NCBI GenBank assembly: GCA_948469885.1
Contig: CAOKMT010000008.1
Span: forward strand, 26,988-90,987
Direction: 5' to 3'
DNA from: an uncultured Sporosarcina sp.
GTDB lineage: Bacteria > Bacillota > Bacilli > Bacillales_A > Planococcaceae
Length of the DNA stretch: 64,000 nt
Shown here: piece after piece, positions 18,088 to 26,950 of the stretch
How the letters are laid out: every line of letters begins with the position of its first letter
Position numbering within the stretch: position 1 is the first letter of the stretch
Translations under genes and position numbers: made by a program
Notes under the pieces: generated by a model
What the model was told of the DNA's origin: nothing
The model's input: the letters and a program-made list of their open reading frames with translations, nothing else
Database searches by the model: none

Positions 18088-18873
18088 ATGAGTTATACAC
18101 ATATAGTGAAAATGATACGTCACCCTTTGTCTGAAGCTGCCTATCGAGTGACAATTGCGATTCCAAAGGAGCGGGCACCGAAGGAAGGGTATCCAGTCCT
18201 TTACGTTTTGGACGGTAACGCTTATGGTGTGCTTTTTGAAAATGTTGTGACTTTGCAATCGCGACGCACTGAAAAAACAAGTGTGCCTCTATCTGTGATC
18301 GTATCGATTGGATATGACCAAGAAGCAGTTTTTCCTTCTCTACGCGTCTATGATTTCACGCCGCCCAGTGACGTCATGAACTTACCGGAACATCCTTCTG
18401 GCAAGCCTTGGCCTCCTTTTGGAGGAGCCGAGGATTTTTTAGAAGTATTAAAAGGAATAAAAGAAATCGTTCGTGAATTGCTAGATGTGAATGTTGACCA
18501 GCAACTTATTTTCGGACATTCTTTAGGCGGATTGTTCCTCGTCCAGACGCTTATTCGAGAACCTCAATTATTTTCACGCTACTATATCTGTAGTCCATCG
18601 CTCTGGTGGAATCAAGAGCAAGTATTACAAGAAGCTTTACAAATTTCACAATTGGAATGTGCGGTTTTCATTGCAACGGAGCAAGAGGCGAAACATCAGA
18701 TGCATGAAAATGCATGGACCTTATTTTGTCATTTAGAGTCATTACCTTTACAATCGGTAGAGTTTTACACGTCACCAGCTGAAAACCATATGTCCATCGT
18801 TCCAACGACGATAAGCCAAGCATTACGGTTTTTAATGCATCCGAAGTCTATTGCGCCAGCATCACAAAAGTAA
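18088..18873 (+). CDS. BesA/IroE-like siderophore esterase (alpha/beta hydrolase)
   Basis: 261 residues of the esterase-D superfamily. Nucleophile elbow FGHSLGGLF (Ser near residue 149), YPVLYVLDGNAYG near the N-terminus, ICSPSLWWN, and a late HMS that could hold the catalytic His. In bacilli BesA cleaves ferric bacillibactin so that iron is released in the cytoplasm. Position after siderophore permeases supports that role; the exact siderophore is not shown. GGAGG precedes the ATG. Confidence 0.82.
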   Translation: MSYTHIVKMIRHPLSEAAYRVTIAIPKERAPKEGYPVLYVLDGNAYGVLFENVVTLQSRRTEKTSVPLSVIVSIGYDQEAVFPSLRVYDFTPPSDVMNLPEHPSGKPWPPFGGAEDFLEVLKGIKEIVRELLDVNVDQQLIFGHSLGGLFLVQTLIREPQLFSRYYICSPSLWWNQEQVLQEALQISQLECAVFIATEQEAKHQMHENAWTLFCHLESLPLQSVEFYTSPAENHMSIVPTTISQALRFLMHPKSIAPASQK

Positions 18874-19039
18874 GAAATTAGGGCGTAGGAAATGATAGCT
18901 GATGAATAAAGGCATGAAAATTGGGGGCTCTTCTTAGTGCAAGTTTGCAATCAACCACTGAAAGGAGAGAACCCACATGCTTAAAAAAACAGCATGTCAA
19001 TCTCTTCCGCAATCGCTTAAAAGGTTGGTTGGCGCGTTG

Positions 19040-19274
19040 CTAAGAACTTATCCCTCGTATTATATCCTCCTTTTGTAGCCGAAGCAGCTGCCTCTCTTCA
19101 TTTCTCATCTCTCCCCAAAACCAGTTAATTTTCGACTTTTCTCGCTTATAAAGAACAATAAAGGCTAATAATGATTATAAGTCCATCGGGATAAGGGCGA
19201 ACATCCTCGACGAATGCTTCTTCCATAAGTGCCTGGAGGAATGTAATTGGGAATACATGTAAAATAAAGAATAA
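19040..19274 (-). pseudogene. Frameshifted remnant of an unknown membrane protein gene
   Basis: Minus-strand frame encodes FPITFLQALMEEAFVEDVRP then YPDGL and a hydrophobic run. A one-base shift continues as SLLAFIVLYKREKSKINWFW then GEMRNEERQLLRLQKEDIIRG and a stop. Both pieces have protein-like composition; neither has a start with an RBS. I infer the end of a disrupted gene. The remainder of 18874-19351 shows only a 33-codon plus-strand frame (18977-19078) overlapping this remnant. Confidence 0.35.
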
Positions 19275-19351
19275 TTAAAAATCTTACCACTTTGCCATAA
19301 ATTCATGTACAATGGAGGGAATAAAACGTTAACAGATATAAAGGAGAAAAA

Positions 19352-20305
19352 ATGGCAATTATTACAGAGGAATCTACCTTTTCAGCCTACACCTTATTTA
19401 GTCGCGAAGAATGGGCAAATTTATCTAAAACAACGGCAGACCTTCTTTCTGCTTCCGAACGTTTGGAACTAGAAGGTATTTACGAATCCATATCAGCTGA
19501 CGAAGTATCTGAAATTTATCTACCATTATCGCAGCTATTATATATGCATATGACACAATCTGTCACGCTTCACCAAAATGTGAATCATTTATTGCAGAAG
19601 AAAACGAAGAAGGTTCCTTTTGTGATTGGAATCGCTGGAAGCGTTGCTGTTGGAAAAAGTACAACAGCTAGGTTAATCCAAGCGCTTGCTTCACGCTGGC
19701 CCAATCAGCCTAAAGTAGAACTTGTAACGACGGACGGTTTTCTGTATCCAAATGCCGTTTTGGAAGAACGGGGCTTAATGAAGCGGAAAGGTTTTCCGGA
19801 AAGTTACGATATTAGTCGCCTTATCCGCTTTCTTTCTGAACTGAAATCGGGAAAGAGTCATATTGAAACGCCGATGTATTCCCATTTGTCCTACGATATT
19901 TTACCCGATCAGGTTCAAACGATTAGCGCACCTGATGTAGTAATTGTCGAGGGCATTAACGTCCTTCAAGTCAATCGAAAAAATCGACGTTTACCGCAAG
20001 TGTTTGTTTCGGATTTTTTTGATTTCTCGATTTACGTGGATGCCGAAGAAGAGGATATTATGACTTGGTACATCGAGCGTTTTAAGTTGCTACAAAACAC
20101 CGCATTCCAACAACCCGAGTCTTTTTTCCATCGTTATCGTCATTTATCTGATTCGGAGGCAACTGCTTTTGCAACTGATATTTGGAAGACGATTAACAGT
20201 GTGAATTTGGTGAAAAACATTCGTCCCACACGGCATCGTGCCGATCTGATTTTGAAAAAAGAAACGGGTCATCGTGTAGGAGAAGTCCAGCTTAAGAAAA
20301 TGTGA
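19352..20305 (+). CDS. coaA: Type I pantothenate kinase
   Basis: 317 residues, the usual CoaA length. P-loop [16 protein letters not shown] (about residues 90-105), [23 protein letters not shown], and [11 protein letters not shown]. Phosphorylates pantothenate, first step of CoA synthesis. AAAGGAG before ATG. Monocistronic: terminator downstream. Confidence 0.95.
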   Translation: MAIITEESTFSAYTLFSREEWANLSKTTADLLSASERLELEGIYESISADEVSEIYLPLSQLLYMHMTQSVTLHQNVNHLLQKKTKKVPFVIGIAGSVAVGKSTTARLIQALASRWPNQPKVELVTTDGFLYPNAVLEERGLMKRKGFPESYDISRLIRFLSELKSGKSHIETPMYSHLSYDILPDQVQTISAPDVVIVEGINVLQVNRKNRRLPQVFVSDFFDFSIYVDAEEEDIMTWYIERFKLLQNTAFQQPESFFHRYRHLSDSEATAFATDIWKTINSVNLVKNIRPTRHRADLILKKETGHRVGEVQLKKM

Positions 20306-20379
20306 ACGATCTGATGATTGTCTCTATATTCGAGTTTGGACGCTAAACATAGATAGGAATAGCAAATTGAAGAGAAATA

Positions 20380-20418
20380 AAAAGGATTCGTTGCTCATGG
20401 CATTCGAATCCTTTTTTA
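20380..20418. terminator. Bidirectional terminator between coaA and gabR-like gene
   Basis: AAAAGGATTCG / CGAATCCTTTT stem, 14-base loop, A-rich on the left and T-rich on the right, so it can serve both converging genes. Confidence 0.85.
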
Positions 20419-20439
20419 CATGGAGTCCAAAGACTATTT

Positions 20440-21852
20440 TCAACTCATGATTCTTCGTAATCGCTCAACGGCTTCTGGTATTTTTTCTTCCTTTATATGT
20501 GCGAACCCAATGACCAAATCAATTCTATTCTTCATCGTCTCCTTATTGCGCAACATGAAACGCTCCATCGAATAGATTTCTAGTTTCTCCTGTTTAGCTC
20601 TTCCTGCAATCTCTTCATAACTTCTTGTCGTGCGGAAACTTGCGATAAAATGAAGCCCTGCTGGAATGTCCTCTATGTATAGATTGGCGCCGAACTGAGC
20701 GCGCAAGTGTTTAATCAACAGCTTCCTTTTCATCTCGTAATGATGATTCATCCTTTTTACATACCTACTATAATCACCACTATTAATAAAATAATGTAAG
20801 GTGTACAAGCCTAATGTGTTGCTTTCCTGTATTAAGTCTGACCAGTGATTACGATAAGTTCTTAACATTTCAGGTGGCAACACCATATAGCTTATTCGAA
20901 AACTAGGCAATAGGGTTTTCGAAAATGTCCCTGTATAGATCACGCGTTTATTGCGGTCTAAACTTTGAAGAGAAGGGATATTATCGGTTTCATATTTAAA
21001 TTCACTATCGTAGTCATCTTCAATAATATATCGGTGATCCGACTTGACTGACCAATTGAGTAGCTCTATCCGCCTTGAAATCGGCATGATTTTACCAGTC
21101 GGAAATTGATGGGATGGGGTGACAAGTACAAATTGAGCCTCTGATTCCTCGATTTTCGCGATATCAATTCCATCCTCGTCCAACTGAATGGGCCGGACGT
21201 TCAAACCTGTTTTTTTGAGCATTGTATAAAAGCGGGGATACCCCGGGTTTTCTAAGGCAATAACAGTTCCGGTCCTTTGTAGGCTCATCAAATTGCGGAT
21301 TAAAGACTGTGTACCTGATCCAATGACAATTTGTTCAGGTTCACAATGGATGCCACGTGATAATTTTATCAAGTGTGCAATCGTTTCTCTGACCACATAG
21401 GGCCCTTGCGCATGCGGAATTTCTGTAAGTTCAACTTTATGATTTTTTATCGCTTTCTCTTGATGCTTCATCCATTCTTTAAAAGGGAATAAGGAGATGT
21501 CAGACGTCATGTGAGAAAAAGAAAGCCAACCTTCTTTGGCATGGGTTTCTTCTTTTAAATCATCCGGGATACTGTTTTTATTTCGATCTTCTTTAACGAT
21601 AAATTCGGTTATGTTTTCGACATAATAGCCTTTTCTTTCCACTGCATAAATGTATCCTTCGGCAAGTAGCTGTTCGTATGCATTGGTAACGGAATTCACG
21701 CTAATATCCAGTTTGCTTGCCAGTTTTCTTTTTGAAGGTAGTTTTTCATTTGATTGAAGACATCCGGCTAAAATACCTTCCTTCACTTGCTTATAAATTT
21801 GTTTGTATAGATATTTTCCCTTTCTATTAATCTCCAAAGTTGAAAAAAACAT
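20440..21852 (-). CDS. gabR: GabR-like MocR-family regulator
   Basis: 470 residues: GntR winged helix (about 10-75, LPSKRKLASKLDISVNSVTNAYEQL) and an aminotransferase-like domain with VTPSHQFPTG, IIEDDYDSEF and the PLP lysine in YTGTFSKTLLPSFRI. B. subtilis GabR activates gabTD when PLP and GABA are present. Start at MFFSTLEINRKG behind GGAGAGG. Divergent from gabT, and the intergenic region holds two direct repeats like GabR half-sites, which supports the name. Confidence 0.85.
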   Translation of the reverse strand: MFFSTLEINRKGKYLYKQIYKQVKEGILAGCLQSNEKLPSKRKLASKLDISVNSVTNAYEQLLAEGYIYAVERKGYYVENITEFIVKEDRNKNSIPDDLKEETHAKEGWLSFSHMTSDISLFPFKEWMKHQEKAIKNHKVELTEIPHAQGPYVVRETIAHLIKLSRGIHCEPEQIVIGSGTQSLIRNLMSLQRTGTVIALENPGYPRFYTMLKKTGLNVRPIQLDEDGIDIAKIEESEAQFVLVTPSHQFPTGKIMPISRRIELLNWSVKSDHRYIIEDDYDSEFKYETDNIPSLQSLDRNKRVIYTGTFSKTLLPSFRISYMVLPPEMLRTYRNHWSDLIQESNTLGLYTLHYFINSGDYSRYVKRMNHHYEMKRKLLIKHLRAQFGANLYIEDIPAGLHFIASFRTTRSYEEIAGRAKQEKLEIYSMERFMLRNKETMKNRIDLVIGFAHIKEEKIPEAVERLRRIMS

Positions 21853-21865
21853 GTAACCTCTCCTC

Positions 21866-21897
21866 ATCTGGTACCTTAATAAGCTAAAATCTGGTAC
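21866..21897 (-). promoter_or_regulatory. GabR-type operator: two direct repeats
   Basis: ATCTGGTAC occurs at 21866-21874 and 21889-21897, 23 bases apart in the same orientation. Read on the minus strand each contains GTACCA, one base from the ATACCA direct repeats reported for B. subtilis GabR. It lies between the divergent gabR and gabT starts. Confidence 0.65.
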
Positions 21898-21958
21898 TTT
21901 TAATTATATCAGATTAGAGGGATAATTACGTAAATTCTTAATAAAGGGAGAGATATAC

Positions 21959-23260
21959 ATGACAACGACTATCGGAGTAACTGAAGAACTTCAAGAGAAA
22001 AGAAGAAAATACATCCCCCAAGGCGTCAGCAATGGGAATTTGAATATTGCGCATTCCGCAAAAGGTGCTACGATTACAGATATCAATCAGAAAGAATGGA
22101 TTGACTTTGCGGCTGCGATCGGGACATTGAATGTCGGGCATAGCCATCCAAAAGTGACGGCTGCTGTCACCACGCAGATTGAAAAGTTTTTGCATCCCGG
22201 TTTCAACGTTATGATGTATGAAAACTACATTCAATTAGCGGAAAAGCTCTGTGAGATCACACCAGGTACATTTGAGAAGCAAGCGGTCCTTCTGAACTCA
22301 GGCGCGGAAGCAGTTGAAAACGCTGTCAAAATGGCGCGTAAATATACAGGGAGACAAGCAGTCGTTTCATTCGTACGCGGATTTCATGGTCGAACGAATT
22401 TGACGATGGGCATGACAAGTAAAGTGAAACCGTACAAATTAGGATTCGGGCCTTTTGCGCCGGAAATTTACCAAGCGCCTTATCCTTATCTTTATCATAA
22501 ACCGGAAGAAATGACAGAGGAAGCATACGTGGATCGGGTCATTGAAGAGTTCAAAGATTTCTTTATTGCTACGGTCGCACCGGAAACGGTTGCTTGTGTC
22601 GTGATGGAGCCAGTTCAAGGCGAGGGAGGCTTCATTGTTCCACCGAAGAAATTTGTACAGGCTGTAAGTGAATTCTGTAAAGAACATGGAATCATTTTTG
22701 TGGCAGATGAAATCCAAACGGGTTTTGGACGGACAGGTACGATGTTTGCGATGGAACAATTTGACGTCATCCCTGATTTGGTAACGGTTTCAAAATCATT
22801 GGCTGCCGGTTTGCCTTTAAGTGGTGTTGTCGGTAGGGCAGAGATTTTAAATGCGGCTTCACCGGGCGAATTGGGTGGAACGTATTCGGGCAGTCCGGTT
22901 GCTTGTGCCGCTGCATTGGCAGTAATCGATGTTATTGGAGAAGAAGGTTTGCTTGCAAAGTCTGAGATACTTGGACAGAAGCTCGAGTCAAAGTTACATG
23001 AACTCGCGCAGAAACATAGTTATGTTGGTGAAGTCCGACGTTTAGGATCGATGGTTGCTGTTGAAATCGTCAACAACCGGACGGAAAAACAACCGAATAA
23101 AGAAAAAACAAATGAAATCGTTCAATATGCAAATGAAAATGGCTTGTTGCTGCTTTCCGCGGGACTCAAAGGAAATGTCATTCGCATCTTAGCCCCGCTT
23201 GTGATCACAGATGAAGAACTTGCCAAAGGATTGACGATTTTGGAAGCTGCATTTCAGTAA
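21959..23260 (+). CDS. gabT: 4-aminobutyrate aminotransferase
   Basis: 433-residue class III aminotransferase. LNSGAEAVENAVKMARKYTG, FHGRTNLTMGMTS, the aspartate motif FVADEIQTGFGRTG and the PLP-lysine motif VSKSLAAGLPLSG are present. Converts GABA plus 2-oxoglutarate to succinate semialdehyde plus glutamate. AAAGGGAGAG precedes the ATG. Likely in one operon with the permease at 23294. No succinate-semialdehyde dehydrogenase follows it. Confidence 0.92.
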   Translation: MTTTIGVTEELQEKRRKYIPQGVSNGNLNIAHSAKGATITDINQKEWIDFAAAIGTLNVGHSHPKVTAAVTTQIEKFLHPGFNVMMYENYIQLAEKLCEITPGTFEKQAVLLNSGAEAVENAVKMARKYTGRQAVVSFVRGFHGRTNLTMGMTSKVKPYKLGFGPFAPEIYQAPYPYLYHKPEEMTEEAYVDRVIEEFKDFFIATVAPETVACVVMEPVQGEGGFIVPPKKFVQAVSEFCKEHGIIFVADEIQTGFGRTGTMFAMEQFDVIPDLVTVSKSLAAGLPLSGVVGRAEILNAASPGELGGTYSGSPVACAAALAVIDVIGEEGLLAKSEILGQKLESKLHELAQKHSYVGEVRRLGSMVAVEIVNNRTEKQPNKEKTNEIVQYANENGLLLLSAGLKGNVIRILAPLVITDEELAKGLTILEAAFQ

Positions 23261-23293
23261 AAGCAAGGATTCAGGATTGGGGGAAGTTTGTCT

Positions 23294-24676
23294 ATGAGTA
23301 AAGGATTTTCAAAATCTATGTCTTCTTGGGATGTCTTATTTTTAGCGATGGGTGCGATGCTCGGTTGGGGATGGGTTGTTCTTTCTGGAGAATGGATCCT
23401 TGGCGCTGGCTTTTTAGGCAGCGTCATCGCATTCCTCGGAGGTGGTTTATTAATCGTCTTCATTGGCCTTACTTATGCTGAGTTAGCGGCAGCAATACCG
23501 GAAACGGGTGGGGGACTCGTGTTCGTTTTGCGCGCTTTCGGCAAGAAAAGTGCCTTTGTTGCGGCGTGGGCTGTTTTGTTTGGTTATGTTACGGTTATCA
23601 TGTTTGAAGCGGTAGCATTACCAACCGTTATTGACTACGTTCTCCCCATAAACCATCAATTGTTTCTGTGGACCCTAGGCGGGGGGGATGTTTATCTCAC
23701 TTGGGTACTGATCGGATCAGGAGGAGCGATCGCTTTAACTGCATTAAACTACTTTGGGATTAAACCGGCAACAATCTTTCAATCCGTTTTTACAGTTGCT
23801 ATCGTTTTAGTAGGTGTCCTTTTATTATTTGGTGCACTGAAAAATGGACAACTGTCGAACGTAGAACCATTATTTAGAGGCGGCGTTGGAGGAACGATGT
23901 CAGTCCTCATTATGATTCCATTCTTATTTGTAGGCTTCGATGTGATTCCGCAAGTAGCCTCTGAAATTAAGGCGCCACCGAAAATCATTGGCCGTATTTT
24001 AATTGTTTCAATTGTAAGCGCTGTCTCTTTTTATTTATTAATTGTTTTTGGTGTGAGTGTCGGATTAACGGAATCTGAGCTTGCCTTATCTTCATTGGCG
24101 ACGGCTGACGCGATGGTGAATTTATTTGGAAGCCAATGGTTCGGTATCCTTCTTGTACTAGGAGGCGTTGCAGGAATTATTACAAGTTGGAATGCATTTA
24201 TCATCGGTGCAAGTCGAATCTTGTATGCAATGTCTGCTCGAAATATGATTCCGAAATGGTTCGGATACATTCATCCGAAGTATAATACGCCGACGAATGC
24301 GATTGTATTTCTTGGAGCGCTTGCATTTGTTGCACCTTTTCTTGGGCGACCTTCACTTGTATGGATTGCAAATGCAGGGGGACTAGGAATCGTTTTAGGC
24401 TATCTTTTAGTGTCTATTGCATTTTTAAGGTTACGAAAATTAGAAGCTGGCTTAGTACGTCCTTACAAAGTTAAACATTATCGATTTGTTGGTGTAATGG
24501 CGATTTTATTGAGCATCCTTTTTATTAGCCTCTATATGCCGGGAATGCCTTCCGCGCTTGTTTGGCCAATCGAATGGCTTATTGTCGGTGTATGGTCCTT
24601 AATCGGCTTCGGCTTATGGTCTCTACGACCGAAGGAAGACGTTGAAGGCGTATTAACGAATGTCAACGAGATCTGA
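23294..24676 (+). CDS. APC-superfamily amino acid permease
   Basis: 460 residues, about 12 membrane helices. N-terminal SSWDVLFLAMGAMLGWGWVV followed by ETGGGLVFVLRAFGKKSAF are APC-family features. It follows gabT by 33 bases, so GABA or a related amine is the likely substrate (inference). ATG 23294 has GGGGGA upstream; a TTG two codons earlier is possible. Confidence 0.88.
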   Translation: MSKGFSKSMSSWDVLFLAMGAMLGWGWVVLSGEWILGAGFLGSVIAFLGGGLLIVFIGLTYAELAAAIPETGGGLVFVLRAFGKKSAFVAAWAVLFGYVTVIMFEAVALPTVIDYVLPINHQLFLWTLGGGDVYLTWVLIGSGGAIALTALNYFGIKPATIFQSVFTVAIVLVGVLLLFGALKNGQLSNVEPLFRGGVGGTMSVLIMIPFLFVGFDVIPQVASEIKAPPKIIGRILIVSIVSAVSFYLLIVFGVSVGLTESELALSSLATADAMVNLFGSQWFGILLVLGGVAGIITSWNAFIIGASRILYAMSARNMIPKWFGYIHPKYNTPTNAIVFLGALAFVAPFLGRPSLVWIANAGGLGIVLGYLLVSIAFLRLRKLEAGLVRPYKVKHYRFVGVMAILLSILFISLYMPGMPSALVWPIEWLIVGVWSLIGFGLWSLRPKEDVEGVLTNVNEI

Positions 24677-24711
24677 AGTGAAGAATTCAGCTAAGGGGTT
24701 CAGACATAAAT

Positions 24712-24758
24712 AAAATCGTACAGAGCAAAATTTCTATGCTTTGTACGATTTTTGTTTT
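24712..24758. terminator. Convergent terminator
   Basis: AAAATCGTACAGAGCA pairs with TGCTTTGTACGATTTT (one mismatch) and is flanked by T on the right and by A/T-rich sequence on the left; it can serve both the permease and the converging gene at 24759. Confidence 0.88.
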
Positions 24759-25550
24759 TCATTTTTCAAAAACTTGGTGGATAACGTCACTCGCTTTGCT
24801 GTTATTCAAGTTTTTGTGAATGCAACTTGCTGGTTTTTCTCGTAATGTTTCGGCGAAAGCATTGGCCAAATCTGTCTCCCCCGAAATGTGAACTTCGTGC
24901 CAGCCCCGTTCTTTCTTCAACTTGTCAATGACTTGATCCATTCCTTTGTAGAACCCTTTCAAATTACTTCTCGGCCGGAGTTTTACCACAGGCTTTTCTG
25001 CGTTTCCATTTTCTTTAGGATCGGTCGGTTCAGCTTTCCGGATTTTCCATCTTTCTTCGACTGAATCGAAATCATAAATCAGTTCTTCTTTAACAGCACC
25101 CATCGCTGTATCCAAAATCCGGGTTTCTCTGTAGCTTGGCAATACAATACCTGCTTCTGGGTAAGCTTTATACATATACTCCATTTCTTCGGTCATCGGC
25201 TTTTGTTCCCAATGGAAGCTTGTTTTCACTGGGACTTGTACGTAGTGAACCGACCACAACTCAGGTTCAACAGCTGCAAAAATGACGACACTCTTACTTA
25301 GGTTATTTTGATTACTTTCAATTTCTTCCTTCACTTTTGTCTTAAGCGCTTTAAAAGCTTTCAATTCACTTTCATCTTCCGAAGCGGCCAAATACTCATC
25401 AATCCGCTTAAACCCATTTTTCAAATGAATTTTCCAACCGCCATTTAATTGCTGCGGGTCCCCAGGATTGGTGTTTAAATACACGCTGACAACACGACGA
25501 TCGTCACAGTGAAATTCTTTTAAGACCTCAAGTTCCTTACGTAATCGCAT
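24759..25550 (-). CDS. VLRF1/baeRF-type release-factor-like protein (putative)
   Basis: 263 residues, soluble. The N-terminal pattern (VVSVYLNTNPGDPQQLNGGW followed by KIHLKNGFKRIDEYL) and the middle part match what I recall as the VLRF1 family of aeRF1-like release-factor homologues in bacilli, thought to act on stalled ribosomes. C-terminal half carries ETDLANAFAETLREKPASCI. Family assignment is from memory. GGAGG lies ten bases before the ATG. Monocistronic. Confidence 0.6.
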   Translation of the reverse strand: MRLRKELEVLKEFHCDDRRVVSVYLNTNPGDPQQLNGGWKIHLKNGFKRIDEYLAASEDESELKAFKALKTKVKEEIESNQNNLSKSVVIFAAVEPELWSVHYVQVPVKTSFHWEQKPMTEEMEYMYKAYPEAGIVLPSYRETRILDTAMGAVKEELIYDFDSVEERWKIRKAEPTDPKENGNAEKPVVKLRPRSNLKGFYKGMDQVIDKLKKERGWHEVHISGETDLANAFAETLREKPASCIHKNLNNSKASDVIHQVFEK

Positions 25551-25633
25551 AATTCAAACAACCTCCATTCGTTATAATCTCGATTAGTATGTGCATGGAA
25601 TGCGAATTGAATGTAAGGAATGTAGATTAGCCT

Positions 25634-25840
25634 TCATGATTTATTGGGAAAAGTACACACTTTATCTTTTAAAATAAAGGATAACGTGAACCCCAAAATG
25701 GCGATTGGTGTAAAGACCTTATTCTTGACAAGACTTGAATTTTAGCAATCGGAAGGGCAGCATATGCTGTAATAACTGCGGGGTAAGCAAAAAAATAATA
25801 GAAGAAGAGCAATTGCTCTTCTTCTATTACTTTTCAGGAT
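25634..25840 (-). pseudogene. Frameshifted remnant of a membrane protein gene
   Basis: Minus-strand frame reads EEEQLLFFYYFFAYPAVITA then YAALPIAKIQVLS. After a one-base shift it continues KNKVFTPIAILGFTLSFILK then DKVCTFPNKS and TGA. Two adjacent hydrophobic segments in neighbouring frames suggest a disrupted gene. Its upstream end runs through the terminator hairpin of the gene at 25827, so part of it may be chance. Family not recognised. Confidence 0.35.
25790..25829 (-). terminator. Terminator of the small membrane protein gene
   Basis: Perfect palindrome built from arms TAATAGAAGAAGAGCAA and TTGCTCTTCTTCTATTA. On the minus strand it is followed by seven T. Confidence 0.85.
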
Positions 25841-26063
25841 TATAAAACTCTGGATTTTTTCTTGAATACCAAAAATAGATTGTCAATAGCAATAAAATAA
25901 TGGGGATTAAACTCAGGTATTTTATTGCACTATTTGCTCCTGTAAAATAGTAAGACGTAGGTAAAAAAGCAATTGTGCTTATCAGCATTAAAAGCCAAGA
26001 ACGTCTAAAAAACCCGAAACCCAATGTTATGATTGAGGTTAAAAATGAAATTTCCCAAATCAA
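25827..26063 (-). CDS. Small hypothetical membrane protein
   Basis: 78 residues, three hydrophobic segments (N-terminal ISFLTSIITLGFGFF, SWLLMLISTIAFLPTSYYF, and YLSLIPIILLLLTIYFWY), basic C-terminus. TTG start with AGGAGG seven bases upstream; terminator directly at the stop. Function unknown. Confidence 0.7.
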   Translation of the reverse strand: MIWEISFLTSIITLGFGFFRRSWLLMLISTIAFLPTSYYFTGANSAIKYLSLIPIILLLLTIYFWYSRKNPEFYNPEK

Positions 26064-26175
26064 GACAAAACCTCCTATACCATTTCATCGTTAAGTTGAA
26101 AATAAGATAAAAAAACTAAGAAGTTAAATTACTTAGATTCCTATATAAGTTGAAATAAAGATTTTCCCACAATAA

Positions 26176-26352
26176 GAAAATCGTTGAAACGGCTCCCTTT
26201 CCGCGGGCGTTGCCTCAGCCTCGGGCCAACAGGATGTTGGTCATGAAAGCGTTGCCACAGGACGTGGCGAACTTAGCCTTCCTTCCCCTTTCGCTACGGG
26301 GTCTTCAGCTAACGCTTTTCCCGCAGGAGCGTCGCCTTATTCAACGATTTTC
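26176..26352. repeat. 177-bp element with perfect 13-bp terminal inverted repeats
   Basis: GAAAATCGTTGAA (26176-26188) is the exact reverse complement of TTCAACGATTTTC (26340-26352). The flanks inside are GC-rich arms of the repeat family at 905-1075 (complement of CTCCTGCGGGAAAAGCG and CCCGCGGAAAGGGAGCCG). Repeat B sits in the middle at 26226-26284. It looks like a MITE-style or extragenic palindromic element with a second repeat nested in it. Confidence 0.65.
26226..26284 (-). repeat. Interspersed repeat B (copy 2, inverted)
   Basis: Reverse complement matches most of 9873-9935, including the shared core TAAGTTCGCCACGTCCTGTG. Confidence 0.7.
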
Positions 26353-26449
26353 AGATGTGCTATTCTTAAGTCAACGTATATAGTTTTTATTTTTTAAGTT
26401 GAAAGGTAGAGAGACAGGAAACACACTTCAAGAAAACAAAGATACCTCT

Positions 26450-26950
26450 TTACTTCTCCAAATCCAGCAACTGTACTTTCATATCCAGGCCGCCTCGAAA
26501 ACCGGTGAGAGAGCCATTTTTCCCAATAACACGGTGACATGGAACAATGATTAGAAGCGGATTGGCACCGATGGCTGATCCGACGGCGCGAACCGCCTTT
26601 GGATTTCCGATGCGGTCTGCAATCACCGAATAAGAAACCGTTTCACCGTAGGGAATTTCTAATAATGCTTGCCAAACCGATTGTTGAAAAGGTGTACCGT
26701 GCAATGTGACGGCTGTCGTGAAATTTTTACGTTCACCGTCCAGAAATTCCGTAAGTTCGGCTGCATAGCCTTGTAGTGCTTGATCATCTTCGATTAGAAT
26801 GTAATCGGGCAATCGGTTCTTTACCCACTTTTCAAGATCTTCGAAATTCTCATCTTGTGTCCCGACGTAACAAATTCCCTTTTCAGTCGCCGCGATATAT
26901 AACGCCCATTGTTCATGCTTCAATTGCGACCAGACGATTTTCTTATTCAT
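26450..26950 (-). CDS. ogt: Methylated-DNA--protein-cysteine methyltransferase
   Basis: 166 residues. Active-site motif IIVPCHRVIG with the acceptor cysteine near residue 135, preceded by the helix-turn-helix segment (PYGETVSYSVIADRIGNPKAV) and arginine finger region RAVGSAIGANP. Removes alkyl groups from O6-alkylguanine by suicide transfer. Single gene; no partner for adaptive regulation nearby. Confidence 0.93.
   Translation of the reverse strand: MNKKIVWSQLKHEQWALYIAATEKGICYVGTQDENFEDLEKWVKNRLPDYILIEDDQALQGYAAELTEFLDGERKNFTTAVTLHGTPFQQSVWQALLEIPYGETVSYSVIADRIGNPKAVRAVGSAIGANPLLIIVPCHRVIGKNGSLTGFRGGLDMKVQLLDLEK

Noticed and set aside
18977-19078. 33-codon frame MLKKTACQSLPQSLKRLVGA... with AAAGGAGAG upstream
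   Set aside because: The RBS spacing is long, the frame overlaps the more protein-like minus-strand remnant, and no feature of a leader peptide or toxin is evident.
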